Shown: positions 53,111-63,380, counted from the first letter of the stretch. The stretch: 64,000 nucleotides of DNA from Bradyrhizobium sp. 199 (GCF_023073355.1 NZ_JADPJI010000002.1:1-64000); one strand, 5' to 3'. Numbers and translations are program-made. The notes: generated by a model from the letters alone, not told the origin.

Positions 53111-54790
53111 ATGGGCGGAAAGTGGCGCGACCGGACGGCGACGAATTTTGAATGCCAGAAGATGCCTGCGGTATCGAGCCGCGGCATGGTGGTCAGCAAC
53201 CATCCACTAGCCTCCAGCGCCGGCGCGGAGATGCTGGCGGCAGGCGGCAACGCCGTCGACGCCGCGATCGCGACCCTGTTCACGCTGACGGTGGTCGAGC
53301 CGATGATGGTCGGCATCATCGGCGGCGGCATGGCACACATACGGCTCGCCGACGGCAGCCACCGTTTCATCGACGGGCAGAGCACCGTGCCCGCGGCGGT
53401 GCTTGACACCAGCTACACCTCCACGCCGGGCTCGGCGCATGACGTGTTCGACACCGTCGGCAATGAAAACCTCAACGGCCCGAAGGCGGTTGCTACACCG
53501 GGCTCGCTGAAAGCCTGGTGCGAAACGCAGCAAAGGTTCGGCACCATGAGCCTCGCCGACGTCATGCAGCCCGCGATCAAGCATGCCGCGCGCGGCTATG
53601 CGGCGACCCCCTATCTGCATGAATGCATCAAGGAGAGCGCCGCCGAGATGCGCAAAGACAAGCCGATCGCGGCGATCTATCTGCCAGACGGCGAGCCGCT
53701 CAAGACCGGCGCGCGCGTGGTACAGGCCGAATACGCCGAGACCTTGCGCCATATCGCCGACCACGGCGAGACCGCGCTCTACGAGGGGCCGCTTGGCGAC
53801 ATCCTCGTCGACTACATGGAAAAGGCCGGCGGCTTCATCCGTCGCAACGATCTCACGAATTACAAGACGGTCGAGCGGCAGCCGATCCGCGCGGACTACC
53901 GCGGCTGGACCATCCTTGGCCCTCCGCCGCCCGCGGCCTCCGGCGTGCACATCGCGCAGATGCTGAACATTCTGGAGGGCTACGACATCGAAGGTCTTGG
54001 CTTCGGTACGCCCGAGACCATCCACTGTCTCGCCGAAGTCCTGAAGATCGCATTCGCCGATCGCGCTGCGGCCAGCGGCGATCCTGATTATGTCGGCGTC
54101 CCCGTGGAGCGGCTGACGTCGAAGGCCTATGCCCAGGAGCGCCGCGGCGCCATCGATCCGGCACGGGCGCAGACCTGGAGCGCCGGCGTGTCGCAGCTTG
54201 AAGGGGCACACACCACGCACGTGACGGCGGCGGATGCCTTCGGCAACGTGGTTGCGACCACGCAGACCATCAACAATCTGTTCGGTGCGAAGATCATGAT
54301 CCCGGGCCTCGGCGCCATCGCCAATAATTACATGAACCTGTTCGATCCGCGTCCCGGCCATGCGCTATCGCTGGCGCCGGGCAAGCGGGTGACGACGTCG
54401 ATGTCGCCGATGATGGCGCTGCGTGACGGAAAGCTGCGCTACGCGCTTGGCTTGCCAGGCGGAAAACGCATCTTCCCGAGCGCAATGCAGGCGCTGGTCA
54501 ATCTGATCGACCACGGCATGAGCCTGCAGGAGGCCGTCGAGGCGCCCAGGGTCTGGACCGAGGGCAATGCGCTAGAGGTCGAGCAGACGGTGCCGGAGAG
54601 GGTGTGCGTGAAGCTCGCGGCGCTCGGCCACAAGGTGCAGCCCGTCGCGACCGTCGCCGGCGGCATGAACGGGATCGCATTCCACGACGACGGCACCATG
54701 ACTGGCGCCGCCTGCTGGCGTGCGGACGGCACGCCGGTCGGGATTTCCGGCGGGCTTGCGCGGGCCGGCGTGAGGTTCACTCTGGCCTGA
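53111..54790 (+). CDS. ggt: Gamma-glutamyltransferase
   Basis: About 559 residues. The self-cleavage Thr opens the small subunit in EGAHTTHVTAADAFGNVV; GLPGGKRIFPSAMQALVN and the early LASSAGAEMLAAGGNAVDAAIA are family blocks. It transfers or hydrolyses the gamma-glutamyl group, for example in glutathione. No clear signal peptide begins the protein, so it may be cytoplasmic, or the true start may be further upstream. Several starts are possible; ATG 53111 is chosen. Confidence 0.9.
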   Translation: MGGKWRDRTATNFECQKMPAVSSRGMVVSNHPLASSAGAEMLAAGGNAVDAAIATLFTLTVVEPMMVGIIGGGMAHIRLADGSHRFIDGQSTVPAAVLDTSYTSTPGSAHDVFDTVGNENLNGPKAVATPGSLKAWCETQQRFGTMSLADVMQPAIKHAARGYAATPYLHECIKESAAEMRKDKPIAAIYLPDGEPLKTGARVVQAEYAETLRHIADHGETALYEGPLGDILVDYMEKAGGFIRRNDLTNYKTVERQPIRADYRGWTILGPPPPAASGVHIAQMLNILEGYDIEGLGFGTPETIHCLAEVLKIAFADRAAASGDPDYVGVPVERLTSKAYAQERRGAIDPARAQTWSAGVSQLEGAHTTHVTAADAFGNVVATTQTINNLFGAKIMIPGLGAIANNYMNLFDPRPGHALSLAPGKRVTTSMSPMMALRDGKLRYALGLPGGKRIFPSAMQALVNLIDHGMSLQEAVEAPRVWTEGNALEVEQTVPERVCVKLAALGHKVQPVATVAGGMNGIAFHDDGTMTGAACWRADGTPVGISGGLARAGVRFTLA

Positions 54791-54982
54791 CCCGCAAACG
54801 CACCCCGCAGCGCAGCGCAAAGTTTCATGTGCAATGCAACGGTCATAGCCCGGTTGTTCTACGGGCCTTTTGACGTCTGACGCAGAACAACTTGGTACAA
54901 CTACGGCTCGGCCGTTCGTCCATTTTTTACGTTGATGCCCAATCGTTGAGCAGCGCTTCTGCTCGCACGGATAGGGACTGGC

Positions 54983-57085
54983 ATGGCATTCCTGAATTTG
55001 AATATTCGAGGCCGCTTGATTGTTGGTTTCAGCGCGTTGTGTGCGTTGTTGGCCGTCGTGGTGGGGACCACGATCCTCAAGGTGCGCGAGGTCGAGGCAT
55101 CTACCACCCGCACGGTGCACCTTCGGGTACCGACGGCCATGACGGCGAGTGACGTCGTGGCAGGAGTTTATGCCTCACTTGCATCCCTGCGCGGCTGGCT
55201 CATCACGGGCAACGATACGTTCAAGGCCGAGCGCGCAACGCTCTGGAACGACATGCAGCGCTACGGCGCAAAAATGGACAATCTGTCGGGTCATTGGACC
55301 TCCGAGCAGAACAAAGCAGATTGGAAACAGGCCAAGCCGCTGCTCGACGAGTTGCGCAACGCGCAGGACAAGGCCGAGGCGATCGCTCACACCGCCGACG
55401 AACAGCCCGCGGCAAAGATTCTCGCGGTCGAAGCGGCGCCGCTGGCCAAGCTCATGCTCCAGAAGGCGACCTCGATCATCGAGGAGGAAGGCAACATAGC
55501 CTCGACCGACGAGCGCAAGAGCCTGCTGATCGGCTTTGCGGATCTGCGTGGCAGCATGGCGATGGCGATCGGCGCTATTCGCGCCTATCTCTTGACCGCG
55601 GACAAGACCTTCAAGACCGAGTTCGAGGAACTCTGGGCGCTCAATGAGAAGAAGTTCGAAGCGCTTGCGAAGCGGCGCTCGGAGATGACACGGGCCCAGC
55701 AAGGGGCGTTCGACGCGCTTGTTGACGCCCGCAAAAAATTCGCGCCGTTGCCGCAGAAAATGTTTGAAATCCGTGCCTCGGACCGCTGGAACATGGCGCA
55801 GTGGTTCCTGACCAACGAAGCGGCGCCGCGCGCCAACAAGCTTCTCGATATCTTTGCCGGCGCGAAAGACTCCGGCGGTGCGCGTTCGGGCGGAATGGTT
55901 TCCCGGCAGCAGGACAATCTCAAGCGCGACGGCGACGCCGTCCTCGCCGAGACCGGCTTCCTGATGACCCTGCTTTGGGTGCTGCTCGGCGTTGGCATCG
56001 GCGTCGCGGTGACTGTCGTCTACCTGACCAATCGCTCGATCGTGCCGCCGATCCTCAACATGGTCAGCGCCATGGGGCAGCTCGCAGGCGGCGATCACTC
56101 GGTCGCGATCCCCGCGACCGACAAGAAGGACGAGATCGGCCTGATGGCCAGGGCGGTGCTGATCTTCAAGGAAAACATGATCAGGGCCAAGGAGCTTGCC
56201 GACAAGGAGGCCGAGGCGATCAAGGCGCGCGTGGCGCGGGCGGCGCGTGTCAACGAACTGACCCAGGCCTTCGACGCCAGCATATCCGCCGTGCTGCGGT
56301 CGGTTGCGTCAGCTTCCACCGAGCTGCAGGCGACGGCGTCGTCGATGACGGCGACGGCGGAAGAGACCTCCAACCAGGCGACCGCGGTCGCGGCTGCGAC
56401 CGAGGAGGCCTCCTCCAATGTGCAGACCGTCGCTGCGGCGTCGGAGGAACTGGCCAGTTCTGTCAGCGAGATCGGCCGCCAGGTGGCGCAGTCGGCTGCG
56501 ATCGCCCAAAAGGCCGTCCAGGAGGCCGGTCGCACCAATACGACGGTGCAAGGCCTCTATGACGGTGCCGCCAGCATTGGCGACGTGGTCAAGCTTATCA
56601 ACGACATCGCGTCGCAGACCAACCTGCTCGCGCTCAACGCCACGATCGAAGCGGCGCGCGCCGGCGAAGCCGGCAGGGGATTCGCCGTGGTGGCCTCCGA
56701 GGTCAAGAGTCTCGCCGAGCAGACCGCCAAGGCAACCGAGCAGATCGGTGCCCAGATTACGTCGATCCAGAACTCGTCGAGCGATGCGGTCACTGCGATC
56801 CGGGGCATCAGCGCGACGATCACTGAAATGAACGAGATTGCGTCGGCGATTGCCAGCGCCGTTGAAGAACAGGGGTCGGCCACGCAGGAGATCGCCCGCA
56901 ACGTCCAGCAGGCGGCGCTCGGCACCGGCGAAATCTCGGCGAACGTCGTCGGGGTTCAGCAGGCCGCCGGCGATACCGGCGCCGCTGCCCACCAGGTGCT
57001 GCAGGCGTCCAGCGAGTTGTCGAAGCAGTCAGAGACGATGCGCGGCGAAGTCGAGACCTTCCTTAGCAACATCAAGGCTGCTTAG
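54983..57085 (+). CDS. Methyl-accepting chemotaxis protein
   Basis: A 700-residue receptor. An N-terminal membrane anchor (about 11-32), a large periplasmic four-helix-type sensor, a second membrane segment (about 318-340), a HAMP domain, then a long signalling coil with the hairpin tip [37 protein letters not shown] sequence. Potential methylation Glu/Gln pairs flank it. It probably reports to a CheA-CheW array; no che genes lie nearby, so it is an orphan receptor with unknown ligand. Confidence 0.94.
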   Translation: MAFLNLNIRGRLIVGFSALCALLAVVVGTTILKVREVEASTTRTVHLRVPTAMTASDVVAGVYASLASLRGWLITGNDTFKAERATLWNDMQRYGAKMDNLSGHWTSEQNKADWKQAKPLLDELRNAQDKAEAIAHTADEQPAAKILAVEAAPLAKLMLQKATSIIEEEGNIASTDERKSLLIGFADLRGSMAMAIGAIRAYLLTADKTFKTEFEELWALNEKKFEALAKRRSEMTRAQQGAFDALVDARKKFAPLPQKMFEIRASDRWNMAQWFLTNEAAPRANKLLDIFAGAKDSGGARSGGMVSRQQDNLKRDGDAVLAETGFLMTLLWVLLGVGIGVAVTVVYLTNRSIVPPILNMVSAMGQLAGGDHSVAIPATDKKDEIGLMARAVLIFKENMIRAKELADKEAEAIKARVARAARVNELTQAFDASISAVLRSVASASTELQATASSMTATAEETSNQATAVAAATEEASSNVQTVAAASEELASSVSEIGRQVAQSAAIAQKAVQEAGRTNTTVQGLYDGAASIGDVVKLINDIASQTNLLALNATIEAARAGEAGRGFAVVASEVKSLAEQTAKATEQIGAQITSIQNSSSDAVTAIRGISATITEMNEIASAIASAVEEQGSATQEIARNVQQAALGTGEISANVVGVQQAAGDTGAAAHQVLQASSELSKQSETMRGEVETFLSNIKAA

Positions 57086-57098
57086 CTCGAGAGGGGCG

Positions 57099-58457
57099 CT
57101 ACTTCCTGACGCAGATGACGCGAACCACGGACGCCTTGGCGTCGCTCGCCCCGCCGCTTGCGTTCACGCCATTCGCCTGAAGGAAGGCGCGCACGCGGTC
57201 AGCCGGCACCAGTACCGCCTGCGCCGCCGGCGCCGCATTGGCCGGGCCGGCCACGTGGGTCGGCTTCAACAATGCGATCCCGGCAAACTTGCCGTCACTG
57301 TCAATCGCGGGGCTGCCGGAAAATCCGACAGCCGGCGGCGGTGACACCGCGGTCTCGCCGCCGCCGACGGATGCCAGCGCGGCCTTGAGGCTCGACACAC
57401 CGGCCGCTCCGCCCTGGCTCTGTGGATCAGCGATACCGATGATATCGACACTCGTCTTCGCCGCGCCGTCAGCAAGGCTGAACGGCTTCAGGCCGCGTGC
57501 GCCGTAGATGTGTAACAGCGCGAGACCGCGCTCCTTGTCCTCGGCGACACGGTCGGCACTGCCATGGCCCGCGATCGTGATCGCGAGGCAGCCGTCGGTG
57601 ACGAGGCGGTCGGCAACGATTGCGCCATCGTCACTGACGACAGTGCCGGTGCCGTACTCGACGGTCTTGCGCGGCGGCGGCCCGGCCTGCGGCCCAGGCG
57701 GAAATGCATTGAAGGCGCTCGACATCGCGATCACGACCGGCTCGACCGTATTCTCGGTCGCTTGGTCGTAGAGAATCGTCATGGTACGGACCTCGTCGCC
57801 TCTAAAGGCGCCGCGGACGTAAAACTTCTTGAGGCCCTGCAAGCCCGACAGGACGAAGAAGTCGGGCTTTACCACGGTGTAGTCGACCTTGCGCCCGGAC
57901 GGCTCTTTCTCCAGCTCCGCGAGCTTCGCCGAGGTCGGGTTCGCCTCCTTGCGGCGGCTGAGCAGCACCTGCACGGTTCCGGTCGGCGAGGTCCATTTCG
58001 AGCCGTTGGCGTCGCTCGCCTGCTGCGTCACCAGCTTTGAGGGAATGCCGAGCCGGGCGCCGCTGGTCGGCTCCGTCACGATCTTCCAGCCGACGCTGTC
58101 CTGCTTCTTTCGTGCCGTCTCGGCCAGCGCGGCGCGCTCCTGCGGATTGAGCACGCCGGTCGGCTTGCCGCCCTTGGCCTTCTGGTAATCCTTGATGGCG
58201 GTGACCATGCGTTCGCTGACGTCGCCGGTGATGGCGCCGTTGTACTGGCCGACCCAGGCGAGATCGGATTGCAGCGACAGCCGCTCTGCTTTTGCCATGG
58301 CATCGGCCGTCGCCGAGGGCGTCTGCATCGCCGGAGGCTTGACCGGAACGGTCTGAACCGTTTTCGGGGTGGAGCCGGGGATTTGTGGCGCGGTCATCTG
58401 GGCCTGCGCGCCTGTGGTAGCCGCAAACATCAAGGTTGCCGCAAGCATCGATCTCAT
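57099..58457 (-). CDS. Trypsin-fold protein with peptidoglycan-binding-like domain; catalytic His and Asp apparently missing
   Basis: A 452-residue exported protein with a signal peptide (residues 1-19, cleavage near AQA), a PG_binding_1-like unit (about 50-105, LQSDLAWVGQYNGAITGD), then a trypsin-like C-terminal part. The Ser motif GFSGSPAIDSDGK is intact. The usual His position (TAAHC) reads VTDGC and the usual Asp position (DLALL) reads GLALL, so a normal triad is not visible. It may be a binding protein. It runs against the chemoreceptor with 13 bases between the stops. Confidence 0.75.
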   Translation of the reverse strand: MRSMLAATLMFAATTGAQAQMTAPQIPGSTPKTVQTVPVKPPAMQTPSATADAMAKAERLSLQSDLAWVGQYNGAITGDVSERMVTAIKDYQKAKGGKPTGVLNPQERAALAETARKKQDSVGWKIVTEPTSGARLGIPSKLVTQQASDANGSKWTSPTGTVQVLLSRRKEANPTSAKLAELEKEPSGRKVDYTVVKPDFFVLSGLQGLKKFYVRGAFRGDEVRTMTILYDQATENTVEPVVIAMSSAFNAFPPGPQAGPPPRKTVEYGTGTVVSDDGAIVADRLVTDGCLAITIAGHGSADRVAEDKERGLALLHIYGARGLKPFSLADGAAKTSVDIIGIADPQSQGGAAGVSSLKAALASVGGGETAVSPPPAVGFSGSPAIDSDGKFAGIALLKPTHVAGPANAAPAAQAVLVPADRVRAFLQANGVNASGGASDAKASVVRVICVRK

Positions 58458-58544
58458 GACAAATCCAACCAGCCCATTGAACGCGGTGTCATTGAAGCAC
58501 ATCTCGTTGGTCGCGAACAATGTTGGGGTGGTTCAGGTGTTTGA

Positions 58545-58662
58545 CCCTCATCCTGAGGAGCCGCGCAAGCGGCGCCTCGAAGGATGCAGGCCCGGCTGAG
58601 GCAGCGAGGCCCCTTCATGGTTCGAGACGGCGCTTCGCGCCTCCTCACCATGGGGGAGGGAG
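58545..58662. repeat. CCCTCATCCTGAGGAG dispersed repeat
   Basis: Hairpins CCTCATCCTGAGG, GAGCCGCGCAAGCGGC and GAGACGGCGCTTCGCGCCTC make up a GC-rich element before the adenylyltransferase gene. This type is known as a common repeat in Bradyrhizobium; only one copy is in the window. Confidence 0.6.
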
Positions 58663-58676
58663 TTGGAAGGAATACG

Positions 58677-59480
58677 ATGCTGAGCCCGGACGAACTCGAA
58701 CGCTATGCCCGCCATATCGTGTTGCGCGATGTCGGCGGTCCGGGCCAGGCCGCGCTGAAGCGGGCTTCCGCGCTGGTGATCGGCGCCGGCGGGCTCGGCG
58801 CGCCCGCTTTGATGTATCTGGCCGCAGCCGGCATCGGCACGCTCGGCGTCGTCGACGACGACGTTGTGTCGCTGTCCAACCTGCAGCGCCAGGTGATCCA
58901 CACCACGCCCGATATCGGCCGGCACAAGGTCGAGAGCGCGGCCGAGCGGATCGCGGAGCTCAATCCGCATGTCCGTTTCGTCGGTCACGCCACCTGGCTC
59001 AAGGCCGACAATGCGCTCAGCCTGATCGGCGACTACGACCTCGTGCTCGACGGCTCCGACAATTTTTCCACGCGCTATCTGGTCTCGGATGCCTGCTTCT
59101 TCGCGAAGCGGCCGCTGATTACCGCTGCGCTCGGCACCTTCGACGGCTCGCTCACGACCATCCGCGCGCATGAGACGAACGAGCAGGGCGAGGTTAACCC
59201 GACCTATCGCTGCCTGTTTCCGGAGGCGCCGCCGCCCGGCACCGTACCGGCATGCGCGGAAGCCGGCGTCATGGGTGCGCTGGCGGGCGTGCTCGGCTCG
59301 ATGATGGCGCTGGAGGCAATCCGCGAGATCGTCGGTTTCGGCGACGGCCTTGTCGGCCGCCTCCTGATGATCGATGCGCGCGCGATGCGCTTCGAGACGC
59401 TGCGCTACGGGCGCGATCCGGCCAATCCGCTCAACGGTGATGGGCCTGTGGTCACCGACCTCAGCGCCCATCGCACCTGA
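58677..59480 (+). CDS. MoeB/ThiF-type adenylyltransferase
   Basis: A 267-residue E1-like enzyme. Nucleotide-binding VIGAGGLGAPALMYLAAAG, DDDVVSLSNLQRQVIH and the cysteine block TVPACAEAGVMG are intact, so it should adenylate a ubiquitin-like C-terminus (MoaD or ThiS). MoeB has two CxxC zinc pairs; here YRCLFPEA keeps one Cys and the second pair near the C-terminus is missing (GRDPANPLNGDG). Start ATG 58677 follows GGAAGG. Confidence 0.88.
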   Translation: MLSPDELERYARHIVLRDVGGPGQAALKRASALVIGAGGLGAPALMYLAAAGIGTLGVVDDDVVSLSNLQRQVIHTTPDIGRHKVESAAERIAELNPHVRFVGHATWLKADNALSLIGDYDLVLDGSDNFSTRYLVSDACFFAKRPLITAALGTFDGSLTTIRAHETNEQGEVNPTYRCLFPEAPPPGTVPACAEAGVMGALAGVLGSMMALEAIREIVGFGDGLVGRLLMIDARAMRFETLRYGRDPANPLNGDGPVVTDLSAHRT

Positions 59481-59489
59481 TTGCCGCGG

Positions 59490-60497
59490 TTACGCCGTGG
59501 CCGGTTTCTCGCTGTCGAGATGCGCCATCTGCTCGGCGGCGTAGCGCGTTCCGGAGGCGACATCCGGCGGGAAGGCCTCTGCCAGTGCAGCGAGATGCGC
59601 CTGTGTCAGCGTGAACCGGGTCGCGCCGAGCGCTTCGGTGAGACGATTGCGAGTTCTCGCGCCAACCAGCGGCACGATCTCCTTGCCCTGCGCCGCCACC
59701 CAGGCGATCGCGACCTGCGCCGGCGTGGCGCCGATCTCGGCGGCAATCGCTCGGAGGGATTCCACCAGCGCGAGATTGGCATCGAGGTTCGCGCCCTGGA
59801 AACGCGGCGTCATCAGCCGGTAGTCTCTGCCGGCTTTGCCCTTGTCCTTGGTCCAGTGGCCGCTGATCAGTCCGCGCGCGAGCACGCCGTAAGCCGTGAT
59901 GCCGATGCCGAGTTCGCGGCAGGTCTTGAGGATATCGCGCTCGATGCCGCGCTCGATCAGCGAATATTCGATCTGGAGATCGACGATCGGGTGCACGGCA
60001 TGGGCGCGGCGGATGGTATCGGAGCCGACCTCTGACAGGCCGATATGCCTGATGTAGCCGGCCTTCACGAGATCGGCGAGGCCGCCGATGGTCTCCTCGA
60101 TGGGCACGTTCGGATCGAGCCGCGCCGGGCGATAGATGTCGATATAGTCGGTGCCGAGGCGTTGCAGTGAGTAGGCGAGGAAGTTTTTGGTCGCCGCTGG
60201 CTTCGTGTCCATTCCCGAGAATTCGCCGGCGGGACCACGCAACGCGCCGAACTTCACGCTGATCTGCACTTTTTCGCGTGAGACATCCTTCAGCGCCTCG
60301 CGGACAAGCATCTCATTATGACCCATGGCGTAAAAATCGCCGGTGTCGAGCAGCGTGACGCCGGCATCGAGCGCCGCATGGATGGTGGCGATGCTCTCGC
60401 CGCGATCGGTGGGACCATAGAGATCCGACATGCCCATGCAGCCGAGCCCGAGGCCGGAGACGGTGGGGCCGGTTGAACCGAGTTTGCGCTGTTCCAT
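59490..60497 (-). CDS. Aldo/keto reductase
   Basis: A 335-residue NADPH-dependent TIM-barrel reductase. Catalytic residues Asp (LLDTGDFY), Tyr (DFYAMG) and Lys (SVKFGAL) are present; the fourth residue, usually His, is in DIYRPARLDP where Arg/Ala stand, as in the AKR13 branch. Substrate unknown. The start ATG 60497 matches the usual MEQRKLGSTG. It is divergent from the LysR gene and probably under its control. Confidence 0.9.
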   Translation of the reverse strand: MEQRKLGSTGPTVSGLGLGCMGMSDLYGPTDRGESIATIHAALDAGVTLLDTGDFYAMGHNEMLVREALKDVSREKVQISVKFGALRGPAGEFSGMDTKPAATKNFLAYSLQRLGTDYIDIYRPARLDPNVPIEETIGGLADLVKAGYIRHIGLSEVGSDTIRRAHAVHPIVDLQIEYSLIERGIERDILKTCRELGIGITAYGVLARGLISGHWTKDKGKAGRDYRLMTPRFQGANLDANLALVESLRAIAAEIGATPAQVAIAWVAAQGKEIVPLVGARTRNRLTEALGATRFTLTQAHLAALAEAFPPDVASGTRYAAEQMAHLDSEKPATA

Positions 60498-60592
60498 GAT
60501 GGCTCTCCTCGAAAGGCGGCTGATGCGCCGCGTGACGAGGCCAGATATGCGCCAACTCGATTGCGCGGATAAGCTGGACAATCCGGAATGGC

Positions 60593-60612
60593 TTGTTCAC
60601 ATTATCGAACAA
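60593..60612. promoter_or_regulatory. LysR-type operator overlapping the regulator start
   Basis: TTGTTC-ACATTATC-GAACAA, a perfect 6-base inverted repeat with the T-N11-A pattern of LysR boxes. Its last base is the A of the LysR start codon, so binding would block its own transcription or translation start. Confidence 0.6.
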
Positions 60613-61523
60613 TGACCAAGCCCGACTTGCGCGATCTCGATGTCTTCGTGGCCGTCGCCCGCACCCGCAATTTCCGGCGTGCCGCGATCGAAATGCGTGT
60701 GTCCGTGTCGAGCCTTAGTCAGCGGCTGCGGGATCTCGAAGAGCGCCTCGGCGTCCGCCTGCTGAACCGGACCACCCGCAGCGTCGCCCTGACCGAGGCG
60801 GGCGAGCTGCTGCTGTCGCGGGTGGCGCCGGCGCTGCGCGATGTCGGCGATGCGCTCGATCAGGTGCGGGGCCTGCGCGAGGTCGCCTCGGGCCGCCTGC
60901 GCATCAATGCGCCGCCGCCGGCGGTCGATCTCGTGCTGGCGCCGATGGCCGGGCCGTTTCTCGCAGCGTATCCGCAGGTCGATCTCGACATCGTCTCTGA
61001 GAGCGGCTTCGTCGACATCGTCACTGCCGGCTTCGATGCCGGCGTGCGCTATGGCGAGCATCTCGCACAGGACATGGTGGCGATCCCGCTGAGCGGCCCG
61101 CAGCGCTACGTCGTCGTCGCATCGCCTGCTTACCTCGCGCGCCGCGGTAGGCCGAAACATCCGAAGGATCTGCTCGGGCATGATTGCATCCGCGCTCGCT
61201 ACTCGAGCGGCGTCATGCACGATCTGGAGTTTGAGAAAGCCGGTCAGGTCGTGAAGGTCGATCCGCCCGCAAAACTGATCTCGACGAATATGACCCTGGC
61301 GATGCGCGCCGCGCTCGACGGCGCCGGCATCTGGGCAACGATCGACGGCTATGTCGGCGAAGCCCTGCAGTCCGGCGCCCTGGTCAGCCTGATGGAAGAT
61401 TGGTGCGAGCCGTTCCCCGGCCCGTTCCTTTATTACCCGAGCCGGCGGCAAACGCCGCCCGCGCTGCGGGCCTTCATCGATTTCGTCGCCGACTGGCGCA
61501 AGCGCGACACGCGAAGCAAATAA
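60612..61523 (+). CDS. LysR-family transcriptional regulator
   Basis: A 303-residue LysR regulator. The HTH is RNFRRAAIEMRVSVSSLSQRLRDLEERLGVRLLNR; the effector-binding domain follows. It is divergent from the aldo/keto reductase with 114 bases between and a palindromic box on its start. Inducer unknown. Confidence 0.93.
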   Translation: MTKPDLRDLDVFVAVARTRNFRRAAIEMRVSVSSLSQRLRDLEERLGVRLLNRTTRSVALTEAGELLLSRVAPALRDVGDALDQVRGLREVASGRLRINAPPPAVDLVLAPMAGPFLAAYPQVDLDIVSESGFVDIVTAGFDAGVRYGEHLAQDMVAIPLSGPQRYVVVASPAYLARRGRPKHPKDLLGHDCIRARYSSGVMHDLEFEKAGQVVKVDPPAKLISTNMTLAMRAALDGAGIWATIDGYVGEALQSGALVSLMEDWCEPFPGPFLYYPSRRQTPPALRAFIDFVADWRKRDTRSK

Positions 61524-61527
61524 GTTC

Positions 61528-62529
61528 TCAGAGCATGCTCGGCAGCACGCGATCCGGCGGCTTGTGGGCGTCGAGGAAGGTGCGGATGTTGATGATCACC
61601 TTCTCGCCCATCTCGACGCGGCCTTCGATCGTGGCCGAGCCCATATGCGGCAGCAGCGTCACCTTGCCGGCCTTGGCGAGCCGCACCAGCTTCGGGTTGA
61701 CCGCGGGCTCGTGCTCGTAGACGTCGAGGCCGGCGCCGGCGATCTCGCCGCCTTCGATCAGCTTGATCAGCGTGTCCTCGTCGGTCACCTCGCCGCGCGC
61801 GGTATTGACGATGTAGGCGTCTTTCCGGATCAGCTTCAGCCGCCGCGCCGAGAGCAAATGATAGGTCGCCGGCGTATGCGGACAGTTCACCGAGATGATG
61901 TCCATCCGCGCCAGCATCTGGTCGAGGCTTTCCCAATAGGTCGCGCCAAGCTCTTCGGCAATCTTCGGCGCGACGGGACGGCGGTTGTGATAGTGGATCT
62001 GCAGGCCGAAGGCGCGGGCGCGGCGCGCGACCGCCTGGCCGATCCGGCCCATGCCGATGATGCCGAGCCGCTTGCCGCCGATGCGGTGGCCGAGCATCCA
62101 GGTCGGCGACCAGCCCGGCCAGGGTTTTCCCTCGGTCAGGATCGAGGCGCCTTCGATCATCCGCCTGGGCACGGCGAGGATCAGCGCCATGGTCATGTCG
62201 GCGGTATCCTCGGTCAGAACTTTCGGCGTGTTGGTGACGGTGATGCCGCGGGCGTGCGCGGCTTCGACGTCGATATTGTCGACGCCGTTGCCGAAATTGG
62301 CGATCAGCCGCAGCTTGCAGTCGGGCTGGTTGACGATGTCAGCGCTGATATGGTCGGTGACCGTTGGAACCAGCACATCGGCGGTGCGTGCGGCTTCCGC
62401 GATCTGGTCGGCGGACATCGGCGTGTCCTCGAGATTGATCCGCGCGTCGAACAATTCGCGCATCCGCGTCTCGATTGAATCCGGCAGCTTGCGCGTCACC
62501 ACGACGAGGGGCTTTTTCTTCACCGACAT
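61528..62529 (-). CDS. D-2-hydroxyacid dehydrogenase (glyoxylate/hydroxypyruvate reductase type)
   Basis: A 333-residue NAD(P)-dependent dehydrogenase. NAD fold motif LGIIGMGRIGQAVARRARAFG, catalytic Arg in VNTARGEV, Glu in the following strand and His in LLPHMGSAT. The beginning VVVTRKLPDSIETRM is the glyoxylate reductase kind. It ends four bases before the converging LysR stop. Confidence 0.9.
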   Translation of the reverse strand: MSVKKKPLVVVTRKLPDSIETRMRELFDARINLEDTPMSADQIAEAARTADVLVPTVTDHISADIVNQPDCKLRLIANFGNGVDNIDVEAAHARGITVTNTPKVLTEDTADMTMALILAVPRRMIEGASILTEGKPWPGWSPTWMLGHRIGGKRLGIIGMGRIGQAVARRARAFGLQIHYHNRRPVAPKIAEELGATYWESLDQMLARMDIISVNCPHTPATYHLLSARRLKLIRKDAYIVNTARGEVTDEDTLIKLIEGGEIAGAGLDVYEHEPAVNPKLVRLAKAGKVTLLPHMGSATIEGRVEMGEKVIINIRTFLDAHKPPDRVLPSML

Positions 62530-62849
62530 GTCCTGCTCTCATGGGGCATCGCAGGCCGCCTCTGTCGCCAAAGGCTGGTCGTTGAGGCCTCATTAACCCG
62601 GTTGTTCGACACTGCCCTTGCCGTGTCCGTCCCCGGCGTTTCCTCCAAGCTCTCCCGAGATTTCCGGCCGGAAAATCGGGGCAAACTGGTTGTTCAAGTG
62701 CCCGTCCTCTCTAGCAGAAGGCCGGGCCAAGACAAGAACCACGGGTCAGGCTTGGGGAACACCCGCGTGGCGGGTCGGATGTACGCGGCAGGTTGGGAAT
62801 TTTGGGGTGAGGGTCCGGCAAGGCCGGGTCCTCGACGGGAGACGGGTTG
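62530..62849. other. intergenic region before the SH3 gene
   Basis: About 320 bases with no convincing gene. It holds a TTTCCGGCCGGAAA palindrome near 62665 and several GC-rich short hairpins. The open frames here are shadows. Promoters for both flanking genes should lie in it. Confidence 0.55.
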
Positions 62850-63380
62850 ATGGCGTTGGGGCGTATTTGTTCGGTGATGGCGCTCGTTTGCACCTGGTTG
62901 AGCGCTTCGGTCGGCCCCTCGCATTCGGCCAAGGAGACCACGCCCCAGACCGCCAGCGGCCTGCCGGTGCCGCGCTATGTCAGCCTCAAATCGGACCACG
63001 TGAACGTCCGCGCTGGCCCGACCAAGGACAATGACGTGGCCTGGGTCTACACCCGTTCAGGCCTGCCGGTGGAAATCACCGCCGAGTTCGAGAATTGGCG
63101 CCGGGTGCGCGATTCCGAAGGCGCCGAGGGCTGGGTCTATCACTCGCTGCTGTCGGGCCGCCGCACTGCGGTCGTCACCATGAAGCACAAGGACGACCTT
63201 GCCCCGATTTACGATCGTGCCGATCTCGACAGCGCCGTTTCAGCAAAGCTCCAGGCCGGCGTCGTTACGCAGGTGAAGAAGTGCGCTGCAAACTGGTGCC
63301 GCGTCACCGGCAACGGCTTTGACGGCTGGATTCAGCAGGAGCGCCTCTGGGGCGTGTACTCGGACGAGCAGGTCAACTGA
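62850..63380 (+). CDS. Exported SH3-domain protein
   Basis: A 176-residue protein with a signal peptide (about 1-28, ending PSHSA) and two bacterial SH3-like halves, with VSLKSDHVNVRAGPTKDNDVAWVY and the second ANWCRVTGNGFDGWIQQERLWGVY. Such domains bind peptidoglycan or peptides in the periplasm. Role unknown. TTG 62847 and ATG 62850 both fit; ATG is chosen. Confidence 0.85.
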   Translation: MALGRICSVMALVCTWLSASVGPSHSAKETTPQTASGLPVPRYVSLKSDHVNVRAGPTKDNDVAWVYTRSGLPVEITAEFENWRRVRDSEGAEGWVYHSLLSGRRTAVVTMKHKDDLAPIYDRADLDSAVSAKLQAGVVTQVKKCAANWCRVTGNGFDGWIQQERLWGVYSDEQVN

